Positions 21,853-29,299 of a stretch of 64,000 nt of DNA are shown here, piece after piece. Made by a program: the position numbers and the translations under genes. This DNA is from Latilactobacillus sakei (lineage in GTDB: Bacteria; Bacillota; Bacilli; Lactobacillales; Lactobacillaceae). Under the pieces are notes generated by a model, which was given only the letters and a program-made list of their open reading frames with translations, searched no databases and was not told the DNA's origin. Every line of letters starts with the position of its first letter. Within the stretch, counting starts at the first letter, position 1. The stretch covers positions 1-64,000 of the forward strand of contig CP025839.1 of assembly GCA_002953655.1 (NCBI GenBank), in the 5' to 3' direction.

Positions 21853-22617
21853 ATGATTAGTATCGAAGAACGCCAATTTGGCGCCGTTAGCACATTAATT
21901 GTGACGCCAAGTGGGCAAGAACAAACCTTGTTACCAACGGTATTTGTCTATCACGGTTGGACGCATCGTAAGGAATCTGAATTGATGTTGGCTAACTTTC
22001 TCGCTAAAGCAGGTTTTCGGGTTGTTTTACCAGATGCCAAATGTCATGGTAAACGCCACGGTAGCCAAATGTTTTCAGAGTTGATGTTTGAATTCTGGCA
22101 GATTGTGATGCAATCAGTCGATGAATTCGGGCCATTAGTTACCGCCTTACAAGCAGAAGGCTTAGTTGACCCAGAACGCCTGGGCGTCACTGGCACATCA
22201 ATGGGGGGGATTACAACGGATGCCATTTTAGCCCGTTATCCCAACGTTAAAGTCGGTGTTGACAAGATTGGCTCACCAATGCCAGTAGCGTTTGCTAAAT
22301 GGCAAACCAGTCAACTACCACAATCGATTCAAGAACGGTACCAAGATCAAATTGAAACGACACTCGCAGATTTGGCAGATTATGATTTAGCATTGAATGC
22401 CAGTCGTTTAGCGGGTCGCCCACTCCATTTTTATCACGGAACAGCTGATCCAATGGTGCCTTATCAATTTACTGCTGATTTCATCACGCAGATTACAGAA
22501 GATGAAACCCCAGCAACAAAACAAGTTACATTAACGACTGAAAATAACGGTCAACATAAAGTATCTGACGAGGCACAACTGGACACCGTCACATTTATGC
22601 AGGCTCATCTGAAATAA
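21853..22617 (+). CDS. Alpha/beta hydrolase (YitV-like esterase)
   Basis: This is a 254-residue serine hydrolase of the dienelactone hydrolase/prolyl oligopeptidase type. The HGW oxyanion segment (VFVYHGWTHRKES) and nucleophile elbow GTSMGG near residues 115-120 are visible. The acid is probably in HGTADPMVPY and the catalytic His in NGQHKVSDE near the end. The closest family I recall is Bacillus YitV, a predicted esterase with unknown natural substrate. It is preceded by GAGGGAGA and ends at a terminator. Confidence 0.8.
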   Translation: MISIEERQFGAVSTLIVTPSGQEQTLLPTVFVYHGWTHRKESELMLANFLAKAGFRVVLPDAKCHGKRHGSQMFSELMFEFWQIVMQSVDEFGPLVTALQAEGLVDPERLGVTGTSMGGITTDAILARYPNVKVGVDKIGSPMPVAFAKWQTSQLPQSIQERYQDQIETTLADLADYDLALNASRLAGRPLHFYHGTADPMVPYQFTADFITQITEDETPATKQVTLTTENNGQHKVSDEAQLDTVTFMQAHLK

Positions 22618-22665
22618 AAAATAGCTAGCGATTGAACCGATATTGGTCAACTGCTAGCTATTTTT
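22617..22665 (+). terminator. Terminator after the esterase gene
   Basis: AAAATAGCTAGC pairs with GCTAGCTATTTT around a 23-base loop, followed by T residues. Confidence 0.85.
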
Positions 22666-22667
22666 AT

Positions 22668-22706
22668 GCAAACAAAAAGCCGGTCTTGGGGGGACCGACT
22701 TTTTGC
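22668..22706 (+). ncRNA. Hairpin 1 with loop TTGGGGG
   Basis: GCAAA..AAAAAG.CGGTC pairs with GACCG.CTTTTTGC, leaving the 7-base loop TTGGGGG (22686-22692). It is the first of three hairpins with G-rich loops in a gene-free stretch of 378 bp. Confidence 0.55.
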
Positions 22707-22739
22707 AGATCCGAAGATCTAAAAAGGAGTAAGGGTTCT

Positions 22740-22766
22740 ACAGATTATTTTGGGGGGATAATCTGT
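22740..22766 (+). ncRNA. Hairpin 2 with loop TTTGGGGGG
   Basis: The perfect 9-bp stem ACAGATTAT / ATAATCTGT carries the loop TTTGGGGGG (22749-22757). It resembles hairpins 1 and 3 in loop sequence but not in stem sequence, which points to a conserved loop function. Confidence 0.55.
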
Positions 22767-22769
22767 ACG

Positions 22770-22785
22770 GTGAAGCGCGCTTCAC
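22770..22785. promoter_or_regulatory. Palindrome GTGAAGCGCGCTTCAC
   Basis: This is a perfect 16-base palindrome between hairpins 2 and 3. Its first 13 bases recur at 22891-22903 upstream of the HAD phosphatase gene. It could be a protein-binding site or another RNA stem. Confidence 0.5.
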
Positions 22786-22789
22786 CAGT

Positions 22790-22812
22790 ATTTTACTTTG
22801 GAGGAGTAAAAT
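22790..22812 (+). promoter_or_regulatory. Hairpin 3 presenting a Shine-Dalgarno in its loop
   Basis: The perfect 8-bp stem ATTTTACT / AGTAAAAT holds the loop TTGGAGG (22798-22804). The GGAGG is a Shine-Dalgarno, and the ATG at 22811 starts in the last stem bases. Confidence 0.55.
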
Positions 22813-22837
22813 GAAAAAGTTAAGTAGTATGAAATAG
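22811..22837 (+). CDS. Putative 8-codon peptide MKKLSSMK
   Basis: ATG at 22811 has GGAGG 6 bp upstream and is followed by seven codons and TAG. A strong hairpin ATAGAAAAG/CTTTTCTAT (22834-22856) begins at the stop codon. The peptide is too short to classify. It could be a leader peptide that controls downstream RNA, or an accidental frame. The ribosome-binding site quality and its place in hairpin 3 are the only support. Confidence 0.3.
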   Translation: MKKLSSMK

Positions 22838-22856
22838 AAAAGTATCGCTTTTCTAT
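22834..22856 (+). ncRNA. Hairpin 4 after the short ORF
   Basis: ATAGAAAAG / CTTTTCTAT is a 9-bp perfect stem with loop TATCG. It is not followed by a T run, so it is not a standard terminator. Confidence 0.5.
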
Positions 22857-22890
22857 ACTTGTAACTATAAGGGGTAAATGTGAAGATTTT

Positions 22891-22903
22891 GTGAAGCGCG
22901 CTT
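22891..22903. repeat. Second copy of GTGAAGCGCGCTT
   Basis: This is a direct repeat of 22770-22782, 121 bp further on and 92 bp before the HAD phosphatase gene. Here the palindrome is incomplete. Confidence 0.5.
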
Positions 22904-22995
22904 TATAGATTTATGAAAAAAAGGATAAGGAAAGTTTAAGGCTAAAATAGTATGCTAAAATAAAGTATATTCAAAGAGATTGAGGATGAAAACTG

Positions 22996-23664
22996 ATGAC
23001 AAAAGGAACCGTTTTATTTGATTTAGATGGTACGATTGCTGACTCACAAAAAGGGATTATTAATGCCTTAGAGTATATGATTGAGGAACTGGCTTTGCCA
23101 ACGCAAACGACAGCCCAATTAATTAGTTTTATTGGGCCACCCCTTAACGAAACGATTATGAAGGTCTTTGGTTTGGATGAAGCGGCCACACAACAGGCGA
23201 TTAAAACGTTCCAAGCATATTATGCGCCTAAAGGCTTATATGAAAATGAGCTTTATCCAGGGATGCACGAAACATTAGCCGCCTTGCAAGCCCAAGATTT
23301 ACAATTAGCGATTGCAACGTCTAAACCGGAACCCTTTGCTAAGAAGATTATCGATCACTTAGAATTAACGCCTTATTTTAGCGGTGTTTACGGTGCCAGT
23401 GTTGATGAAACAACGCGGGTTAAAAAAGCGGACGTCATTACTTATGCGTTGGCAGAACTCGGTTTATCAACGAAGACCGAACCACTCTTGATGGTTGGTG
23501 ATCGCCAAAATGATATCCTTGGTGCCAAACAAAATGAAATGGCAGCTGTTGGTGTCAGTTATGGTTTCGGGAGTATCGCTGAACTAAAAAAAGCCGGTGC
23601 GGTCCAAATTGTGACCCAACCGACTGATTTAATTACGACGTTACCCGCTAATTTGAAACTTTAG
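22996..23664 (+). CDS. HAD-family phosphatase (Gph/PpaX-like)
   Basis: This is a 222-residue haloacid dehalogenase hydrolase of the phosphoglycolate phosphatase type. Motif I is FDLDGTIADS at 8-17, motif II ATSKPEPFAKK with its Thr/Ser, and motif IV MVGDRQNDILGAK. The helical cap domain lies at about 17-90. The true substrate is not predictable from sequence; small phosphate esters or pyrophosphate are likely. The start follows GAGGAT. The 3' end overlaps the convergent nrdI by four bases with no terminator between. Confidence 0.82.
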   Translation: MTKGTVLFDLDGTIADSQKGIINALEYMIEELALPTQTTAQLISFIGPPLNETIMKVFGLDEAATQQAIKTFQAYYAPKGLYENELYPGMHETLAALQAQDLQLAIATSKPEPFAKKIIDHLELTPYFSGVYGASVDETTRVKKADVITYALAELGLSTKTEPLLMVGDRQNDILGAKQNEMAAVGVSYGFGSIAELKKAGAVQIVTQPTDLITTLPANLKL

Positions 23665-24128
23665 GCGTGTTTTTGCGCATTAGCGACTAATAACATGTAG
23701 ATCCGACCAACATCGCGTGAGTTACCACGAAGTTCGTAATCCGCGATGAAGGGTGCGTTAAATTGTTCGGCATAGCGTTTGGCGGTTAAGCAGTATTGTT
23801 CGTTGAAATTACGATTACCGCTGCCAATCACGCCGTAACATAAATCAGCATTATGCCCATAAGCGATATATTCGCCTAAGCTGTTGGTCATCAATTCTTT
23901 GACGCCGTTGTCGATACCGTTACCACCATCCAAATAGGTGGGCACAAAAGCATAAAAGGGTGCTGTTTCATCTTTAAGAGGTGTGGCGTCTGAAATTTCG
24001 GTCAACTTAATCGTTGGTAGGGCCGGATTAGTGGTATGTTGTTGTTGGGCGTAGTCTTGCAAATCGGTAACAAATGAACGGGTATTACCGGCCAGCGAAA
24101 TATATAAAATGGATAGATTAGTGATCAT
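23661..24128 (-). CDS. nrdI: Flavodoxin-like NrdI protein
   Basis: NrdI is a flavodoxin that supplies the oxidant for the dimanganese-tyrosyl cofactor of class Ib ribonucleotide reductase. The N-terminal LSILYISLAGNTRSFV forms the FMN phosphate loop, and VIGSGNRNFNEQYCLTAKRYA is the NrdI signature. The 155-residue length fits. It stands alone: no nrdE, nrdF or nrdH gene lies next to it in this window. The start follows a GGAGGCACTTCA spacer on the minus strand. Confidence 0.88.
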   Translation of the reverse strand: MITNLSILYISLAGNTRSFVTDLQDYAQQQHTTNPALPTIKLTEISDATPLKDETAPFYAFVPTYLDGGNGIDNGVKELMTNSLGEYIAYGHNADLCYGVIGSGNRNFNEQYCLTAKRYAEQFNAPFIADYELRGNSRDVGRIYMLLVANAQKHA

Positions 24129-24234
24129 TGAAGTGCCTCCTGTGAACGATACTATATACTCACTGTAGCATTTAATAATTGATATGCCTAGTCTTAAAAT
24201 TTAAGGATAACTGTAAAATCGAAAGGAAAATATA

Positions 24235-25092
24235 ATGACCAATATGAGTCGACTGGACCAAACAACAAGGACGACAAGACCGAATAAGGGTCTTAGTCGC
24301 TTTCTGACTTTTTTAATTTTTTGCTGCGCTTTCTTTGGGATTGGCGGCATTATTTTAAATCAAACCGTCTTAAAAGAATCGTTTACCCAAGAACAACTTA
24401 ATCAGCCGAAGACCTTGAAACTCGTGACAAACGAATTCAATACAGTTTTATTAGATGCGGCGCAAAAAAATGGTTTACCGCAATCGGTTCAAGTCCAATT
24501 GCTCTCAACCGCGGATGTTAAAACGGATATGACCAAGACCGTTAAGAATATCTATGCATTCAAGGATCGGCCATTAGACAGTGATCAAATGGTTGAACAA
24601 ATGGCCGGGAATTTAACGGCAGCTATTCCTAGCAACCCCATTGAACAAGCGTTAGTCAAAACGGCGGTCGCCGCGGTTCAACCACCATTGAAGACGTATT
24701 TAAATGATCAAATTCAAACGCCGTATCTAACCCCAATGGTTTCTGAACTGGCCGTTATGACGAGTGTTGTTAACATCGGGATGTGGATTGCGATTATTAT
24801 GGGAATCGTCTTATTAATCGTCCAATACGCGGTCAGTGGGAAGTTCCGCTACCTATTCGGGAGTTTAGGCGCAGCACTTGCTTGGAGTGGCTTATTCCTC
24901 CTCTTAGGGACTGAAACAGCTAAATTCAGTGGTTTGATTGAAGAAGTTGCCCAACGTGCCGGTGAGTTCAATACAGTGATTATTAACTACGCCACAAGCG
25001 TCTTGGATTATGCTTGGCAAGTCAGTTTGATCGCTTTGATTAGCGGCGTTGTTTTGTGGATTCTAGCGAAGATTTTCCAAAAGGTTCGTTAA
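24235..25092 (+). CDS. Conserved membrane protein of unknown function
   Basis: I do not recognise this 285-residue protein. It has one hydrophobic helix near the N-terminus (about 22-44), an extracellular-looking polar domain (about 45-175), then three more helices (about 183-203, 208-225 and 257-280). A SLGAALAWSGLFLLLGTE segment is conspicuous. The layout suggests a membrane protein with a large external loop. An in-frame ATG at 24244 could also start translation, but AAAGGAAA suits 24235. A strong terminator follows. Confidence 0.7.
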   Translation: MTNMSRLDQTTRTTRPNKGLSRFLTFLIFCCAFFGIGGIILNQTVLKESFTQEQLNQPKTLKLVTNEFNTVLLDAAQKNGLPQSVQVQLLSTADVKTDMTKTVKNIYAFKDRPLDSDQMVEQMAGNLTAAIPSNPIEQALVKTAVAAVQPPLKTYLNDQIQTPYLTPMVSELAVMTSVVNIGMWIAIIMGIVLLIVQYAVSGKFRYLFGSLGAALAWSGLFLLLGTETAKFSGLIEEVAQRAGEFNTVIINYATSVLDYAWQVSLIALISGVVLWILAKIFQKVR

Positions 25093-25094
25093 CC

Positions 25095-25142
25095 AAAAAG
25101 GGTGTGAGGACGAAAGTGACTTTCGTTCCCACATCCTTTTTT
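25095..25142. terminator. Bidirectional terminator
   Basis: The long stem AAAAAGG.TGTG.GGACGAAAG pairs with CTTTCGT.CCCACA.CCTTTTTT. It separates the convergent membrane-protein and DUF421 genes. Confidence 0.9.
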
Positions 25143-25145
25143 GCT

Positions 25146-25772
25146 TTAATAAGCCGTAATGATAATTTGGTGGTTGAGATAATTGGCCATGTAGATTTGT
25201 TGTAGTTCGTACCCTTGTTGGGCAATATCAGCGAGTAGCCAGTCTTCATCTTTGTCGATTAAACTTAATGCATCGGCGTTGATTTGCCCATCCATAATTA
25301 GTGGGTATTTAATCGTCGCGTCGCCTTTTTGAGTAATGGTCAGTTGGCCGTTTTGCTCTAGAATCGCCCGTTGAACGGTTCGAATATCACTAATCCCGGC
25401 AATTCTGAGTTTAAAAGCAAGGTCTTGGGCTGACAGGCTATTTTTGGCGGCGGTGCGGGCATCGATGCGGCCGTTAGTGATAATCGTTTGGGGCACACCA
25501 ATCACCCAGCGTTTAATCCATTGATTGTGGGTGGTTAAAAATTTCATGGTGAAAACAATTAGTGTCCAGATTAAGAGTACCAAGAAAAATTGGATAAACG
25601 AGATATCGGCGTTATAAATCATACCGCCGACGATGCCGCCGAGGACGTAATTTTGAAGTTGATCGATGCCGCTAGAAGGGGCTAAGTTGCCCTTACCAGA
25701 GAGGTTAATTTGTAAAACGAGGCAAAAAAAGCCGAAGATTAATTTGATGGTAATATCTAAATAAGATGGCAT
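25146..25772 (-). CDS. DUF421/YetF-family membrane protein
   Basis: This is a 208-residue protein with three N-terminal helices (about 5-22, 40-58 and 60-80) and a cytoplasmic DUF421 domain carrying ARTAAKNSLSAQDLAFKLRIAGI, the YetF signature. Function is not established for the family. The gene is 11 bp from the DUF3290 gene, the usual partner in lactobacilli, so the two probably work as a membrane pair. The start follows AAGGAGT. Confidence 0.85.
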   Translation of the reverse strand: MPSYLDITIKLIFGFFCLVLQINLSGKGNLAPSSGIDQLQNYVLGGIVGGMIYNADISFIQFFLVLLIWTLIVFTMKFLTTHNQWIKRWVIGVPQTIITNGRIDARTAAKNSLSAQDLAFKLRIAGISDIRTVQRAILEQNGQLTITQKGDATIKYPLIMDGQINADALSLIDKDEDWLLADIAQQGYELQQIYMANYLNHQIIITAY

Positions 25773-25783
25773 GTGCTGACTCC

Positions 25784-26227
25784 TTATTGTTGGTAGGTTA
25801 TTTTCGGGTTGATGAGCTGTGCTTTTTGGAGTTGATAACTGGTGAAGTTATTGTCGAAGACTACTTGATAGTAGTGCTGATGGACTTTGACGACCATGTT
25901 TTGTTGGAGCGAAGTGGCATTGACGGAGACCGATTTGACCGGGACTTTTTGTGCCTGAGCGATACTCTTCATAAACTGTGTCATCTGTGCTTGTTGCGAG
26001 CGCGCCGTATTGAGCTGCTCAACCCGCGTATATTGAATACCACCGAGCAAGACGCCGACTAAGACGAAGATAATCAAGAGATCTCGATATTTTGAATCGG
26101 ATCGGTGTCGAAGGTATTGGACGAAGAAAATGAGAATTAGACTCCCAACGAGTAGTGAGAGTAAAATTTTAAAATAGAATTCGAAATCGTTTTGATTGAT
26201 GAAATAAGAATAACGATAAAAAAGCAT
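25784..26227 (-). CDS. DUF3290 membrane protein
   Basis: This 147-residue protein has two hydrophobic helices (about 19-38 and 50-65) and a small soluble C-terminal domain. It fits the DUF3290 family, almost always encoded directly before a DUF421 gene as here (11-bp gap). No enzymatic motif is visible. The role is unknown; a partner or folding aid for the DUF421 protein is inferred from the pairing. The start follows GGAGGCACTTTGA. Confidence 0.8.
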   Translation of the reverse strand: MLFYRYSYFINQNDFEFYFKILLSLLVGSLILIFFVQYLRHRSDSKYRDLLIIFVLVGVLLGGIQYTRVEQLNTARSQQAQMTQFMKSIAQAQKVPVKSVSVNATSLQQNMVVKVHQHYYQVVFDNNFTSYQLQKAQLINPKITYQQ

Positions 26228-26341
26228 TCAAAGTGCCTCCTGGATAAATTTACTGACTTTAATTGTAGCATAGTCCTCAAGCATATAAATTGTGTAAAAT
26301 CTAAATGGTGGTAAGCTAAATATATGAAAGGGATGATTAAT

Positions 26342-26707
26342 ATGGTATTAAAAATAACAGCAGCAGCTCAAGAGAAGATTCAAAAACAAATGACGACTAA
26401 TCAAACATTATTACTTGATTTAAATGATGGCGTCGGTCCATTCTCAAAGGTTGGTTTTTGTTCATTAGATACTGATTTCCGGTTATTAATTGTACCAAAT
26501 GATGCGGACTTAAAGAGCTATCCAGAAACGTTTGATTCAGAGATGGGCCCGATTCACTACAAAGCTTATACAGCTGACTATTTTGATGGTCATGAGGTTC
26601 TCGATTTAGATGAAAAACGCCAAGTATTAACCTTAGTTAATAATAGCGGTGTGGTTGATAACCGTGTGCCAATTATCGTTTTTGATCATGAAAAAATAAC
26701 AGAATAA
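26342..26707 (+). CDS. HesB-like iron-sulfur biosynthesis family protein
   Basis: This is a 121-residue member of the Fe-S_biosyn (HesB/YneR-like) family: MVLKITAAAQEKIQKQMTTN and GVGPFSKVGFCSLDTDFRLL resemble the fold. However, it lacks the CxC motif of true A-type scaffold proteins, so cluster binding is doubtful. Lactobacilli often carry such degenerate copies. ATG 26342 is preferred over ATG 26324 because of AAAGGGATGATTAAT spacing; the alternative would add six residues. Confidence 0.65.
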   Translation: MVLKITAAAQEKIQKQMTTNQTLLLDLNDGVGPFSKVGFCSLDTDFRLLIVPNDADLKSYPETFDSEMGPIHYKAYTADYFDGHEVLDLDEKRQVLTLVNNSGVVDNRVPIIVFDHEKITE

Positions 26708-26717
26708 GGGTCATTTT

Positions 26718-26750
26718 AAAAAGCAGTGTCCAGAGGCGACACTGCTTTTT
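26718..26750 (+). terminator. Terminator after the HesB-like gene
   Basis: AAAAAGCAGTGTC pairs with GACACTGCTTTTT around a 7-base loop. Confidence 0.92.
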
Positions 26751-26816
26751 GCTTGCTTGTTATTTCAGGATTAAGGTGGGATAATGGCAAGAAATAGTGT
26801 TACAAAGGAGTCCTAC

Positions 26817-27677
26817 ATGAAAACGGCAATTGTAACGGATAGTGCTGCTTACCTTGATCCTGAGGTTGCGCAGGCCAACAAAATCATCGTTGTGCCAATC
26901 ACAGTGATTTTTGGGCAACAAACTTATTTAGAAAATATTGAAATTTCAACCACTGAATTTTATGAAAAGATGCGCACGACCGATAAATTACCGACTACTT
27001 CTCAAATTACGATGGGTCAAATGCAGATGGTCTTTGATCAACTGATTGCAGATGGTTTCGACGAAGTCATCTGTATTCATTTATCGAGCGGAATTACGAG
27101 TTTTATCGATAATCTGCAAGCCTATGCTTGCCAAGTCGAAGGGATTACGGTTTATCCGTTTGATTCGAAAGTCACGAGTGCCGGCGAAGCTTTCCTAGCA
27201 TTAGAAGCAGCGCGGCTAGTGGCCCAAGGCGAACACGCTGAAACCATCATGCCTAAATTAGCTACTTTACGAGAGACAATCGGTGTTTACTTCGTCGTTG
27301 ATGATTTGAGTCATTTGATGCGGACTGGGCGGATTTCTAACGGGGCCGCTTTTGTCGGAAACTTATTACGAATCAAACCAATTTTAAGTTTCGACACAGC
27401 TGGTAAAATTGTGGCGTTGACCAAGGAACGAACGAAAAAACGGGCCTTTCAAAAAGTGTTAACCGATTTTGAAGCAGCCGTGGCCGCCGCTGATTATCCG
27501 ATTCGCGCGTGCGTGATCGACGGGAATAACCCAGAAGAAAGTGCACAGTGGGTTGAAACCCTGACGGCTAAATTTCCCGGGATGCCAATTGAAACCAGTC
27601 ATATCGGACCAGTTGTGGGGGTTCATACTGGTGAAAAGGTGATGGGCATTATATGGGGCCGCGATTATCTAATTTAA
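26817..27677 (+). CDS. DegV family fatty-acid-binding protein
   Basis: DegV-family proteins bind fatty acids and in Firmicutes act as FakB partners of fatty acid kinase FakA. The 286-residue protein begins MKTAIVTDSAAYLDPEV, has PTTSQITMGQM (fatty-acid phosphate loop) and ICIHLSSGITSF, and ends in GPVVGVHTGEKVMGIIW, all typical. ATG 26817 with AAAGGAGT at 7 bp is clearly the start; an earlier ATG (26784) lacks one. Which lipid it prefers cannot be told. Confidence 0.9.
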   Translation: MKTAIVTDSAAYLDPEVAQANKIIVVPITVIFGQQTYLENIEISTTEFYEKMRTTDKLPTTSQITMGQMQMVFDQLIADGFDEVICIHLSSGITSFIDNLQAYACQVEGITVYPFDSKVTSAGEAFLALEAARLVAQGEHAETIMPKLATLRETIGVYFVVDDLSHLMRTGRISNGAAFVGNLLRIKPILSFDTAGKIVALTKERTKKRAFQKVLTDFEAAVAAADYPIRACVIDGNNPEESAQWVETLTAKFPGMPIETSHIGPVVGVHTGEKVMGIIWGRDYLI

Positions 27678-27683
27678 AGCGAT

Positions 27684-27719
27684 TAAAAAGGCGTCGACAA
27701 TTATGTCGACGCCTTTTTT
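27684..27719. terminator. Terminator between degV and the CorC-like gene
   Basis: AAAAAGGCGTCGACA pairs with TGTCGACGCCTTTTT (15-bp stem, loop ATTA), followed by T. It serves the convergent genes on both sides. Confidence 0.93.
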
Positions 27720-27725
27720 TGACTT

Positions 27726-29069
27726 TTAAAGTGTTGTATCTGCACGTTGTGGATTGACGGAAACTTCAAACCAATCAATGTAGCCGCGGTTAAATTCGGC
27801 GACTGTTAAATCGAAGCGGTCAATTGAAACAACGAAATCTTGATGTAAGTCAGTGAAGTTTTCTAAGACATAACCGGCAACAGTTACGCTATCTGAGGCT
27901 TCAAAGGCTTCAATGTCTGCCTTGAAAAAGCGTTCAAAATCGTAAAGCGTGGTTTTACCACTAACGCGATAACGGTTGTCATCTTCTTTGATGATATATT
28001 CATCCGAAACGTCGTCGATTTCATCTTTGACAGTCCCGAATAATTCTTCGTAAATATCTTTATCGGTGACAATCCCACTCGTCCCACCGTATTCATCAAC
28101 AACGACCACAATCGGTGTTTGTTTATTAATCATTTGGGTTAATAAACTATGAATGGGTGTTGTTTCAGGAACAGAGATGATTGAACGGAGTAATTTGCTA
28201 ACGCGGATTGAATCATCAACTTGTGCTTGGCGCACCAGGTCGTAAGCGTAGACGTAACCGAGAATTTTATCTTTATCATTTTCAGCAACGACTGGAAAGC
28301 GACTAAAGCCTTGTTGGAGATAGTCTTTAACAACGTCTTTGACAGTATCGGTAATGTCGACGACGTATAAACTAGTTCGATCAACCATGACGTCTTTGGC
28401 AATTCGATCGTTAAAATCAAAGGCCCGTTGCATGTAAACTAAATCATTGCGATCCAATTCACCACCGCTGACGGCATTTTTAGAAAGGCTGATGATTTCA
28501 GCTTGTGATAAAACATCACTACTTTCGTCGGCAGGTGCAAAGCCAATTAATTTAACCACCCCGTTTGCCGAAACATTTAATAACCAGACGAATGGGTAGA
28601 AAATGATGTGACAGTAATGAAGCGGCTTAGCCACGGCCATTAGCATCTGCATTGGGATATCGATACTGATGTTCTTCGGTACAATTTCAGTGAAGACAAC
28701 TTCTAAATAGGTTAGGACTAAAACCCCGGCGACTGCGCCGATAATGTGCAAGCCGCTCTCAGAGACAAGATGCGTCAAGCCCAATAAGTCAACTAACACT
28801 GTTTCGACAGTTGATTCACCAATCCACCCTAAGATAATCCCGGCAACACTGACCCCAACTTGCGTGGTTGAAAGATACTCATTGAGATTTTGAGTCATCT
28901 TAAGGGCGAGCTTCAATTTTTTAGGACTACCATTTCCGGAATGAATCGCATCTTCGAGGGCACTGGGACGTGTTTGAACGAGTGCGAATTCAGCAGCCAC
29001 GAAAAAGGCTGCTAGAAAGAAGGTAACGAACATCACGAACAGATTGGTAAATATCTGACCACTTGACAA
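27726..29069 (-). CDS. CorC/HlyC-type CNNM transporter with CBS domains
   Basis: This 447-residue protein has an N-terminal CNNM/DUF21 membrane domain (four helices within 1-180), two CBS domains (about 215-335, with VMVDRTSLYVVD and TPIVVVVDEYGGTSGIVT) and a C-terminal CorC_HlyC domain. The family includes magnesium efflux proteins such as Bacillus MpfA and proteins once called haemolysins. Magnesium or cobalt transport is the best guess. Another Mg-type transporter (CorA) lies 6 kb away. Confidence 0.88.
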   Translation of the reverse strand: MSSGQIFTNLFVMFVTFFLAAFFVAAEFALVQTRPSALEDAIHSGNGSPKKLKLALKMTQNLNEYLSTTQVGVSVAGIILGWIGESTVETVLVDLLGLTHLVSESGLHIIGAVAGVLVLTYLEVVFTEIVPKNISIDIPMQMLMAVAKPLHYCHIIFYPFVWLLNVSANGVVKLIGFAPADESSDVLSQAEIISLSKNAVSGGELDRNDLVYMQRAFDFNDRIAKDVMVDRTSLYVVDITDTVKDVVKDYLQQGFSRFPVVAENDKDKILGYVYAYDLVRQAQVDDSIRVSKLLRSIISVPETTPIHSLLTQMINKQTPIVVVVDEYGGTSGIVTDKDIYEELFGTVKDEIDDVSDEYIIKEDDNRYRVSGKTTLYDFERFFKADIEAFEASDSVTVAGYVLENFTDLHQDFVVSIDRFDLTVAEFNRGYIDWFEVSVNPQRADTTL

Positions 29070-29245
29070 TATAATTCCCCATTTCTTAAATCATTAATGC
29101 TATCTTACCATTTTCAGACCTGCAACGGTAAATAACGTCGGTCATAAGTCTGATTTTCTGATATATCATAATGAAAATACCATAATTAATGGTGGAGGTA
29201 AACTAAATTTTGTAAACTACTTTTTAAATTCGTTGTTGTTCATAC

Positions 29246-29286
29246 AAAAAGAGCAAACAGCGTGTTGATTCACGCAGCTGCTCTTG
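29246..29286 (-). terminator. Terminator of the aldo/keto reductase gene
   Basis: On the minus strand AGAGCA.CTGCGTG pairs imperfectly with CACGC.G.TGCTCT, followed by TTTTTGT. Confidence 0.75.
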
Positions 29287-29299
29287 AGCGAGGTTATCT

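Noticed and set aside
22632-22814. 60-codon frame through the hairpin cluster
   Set aside because: It runs across the G-rich hairpins and palindrome, has no ribosome-binding site and ends within hairpin 3.
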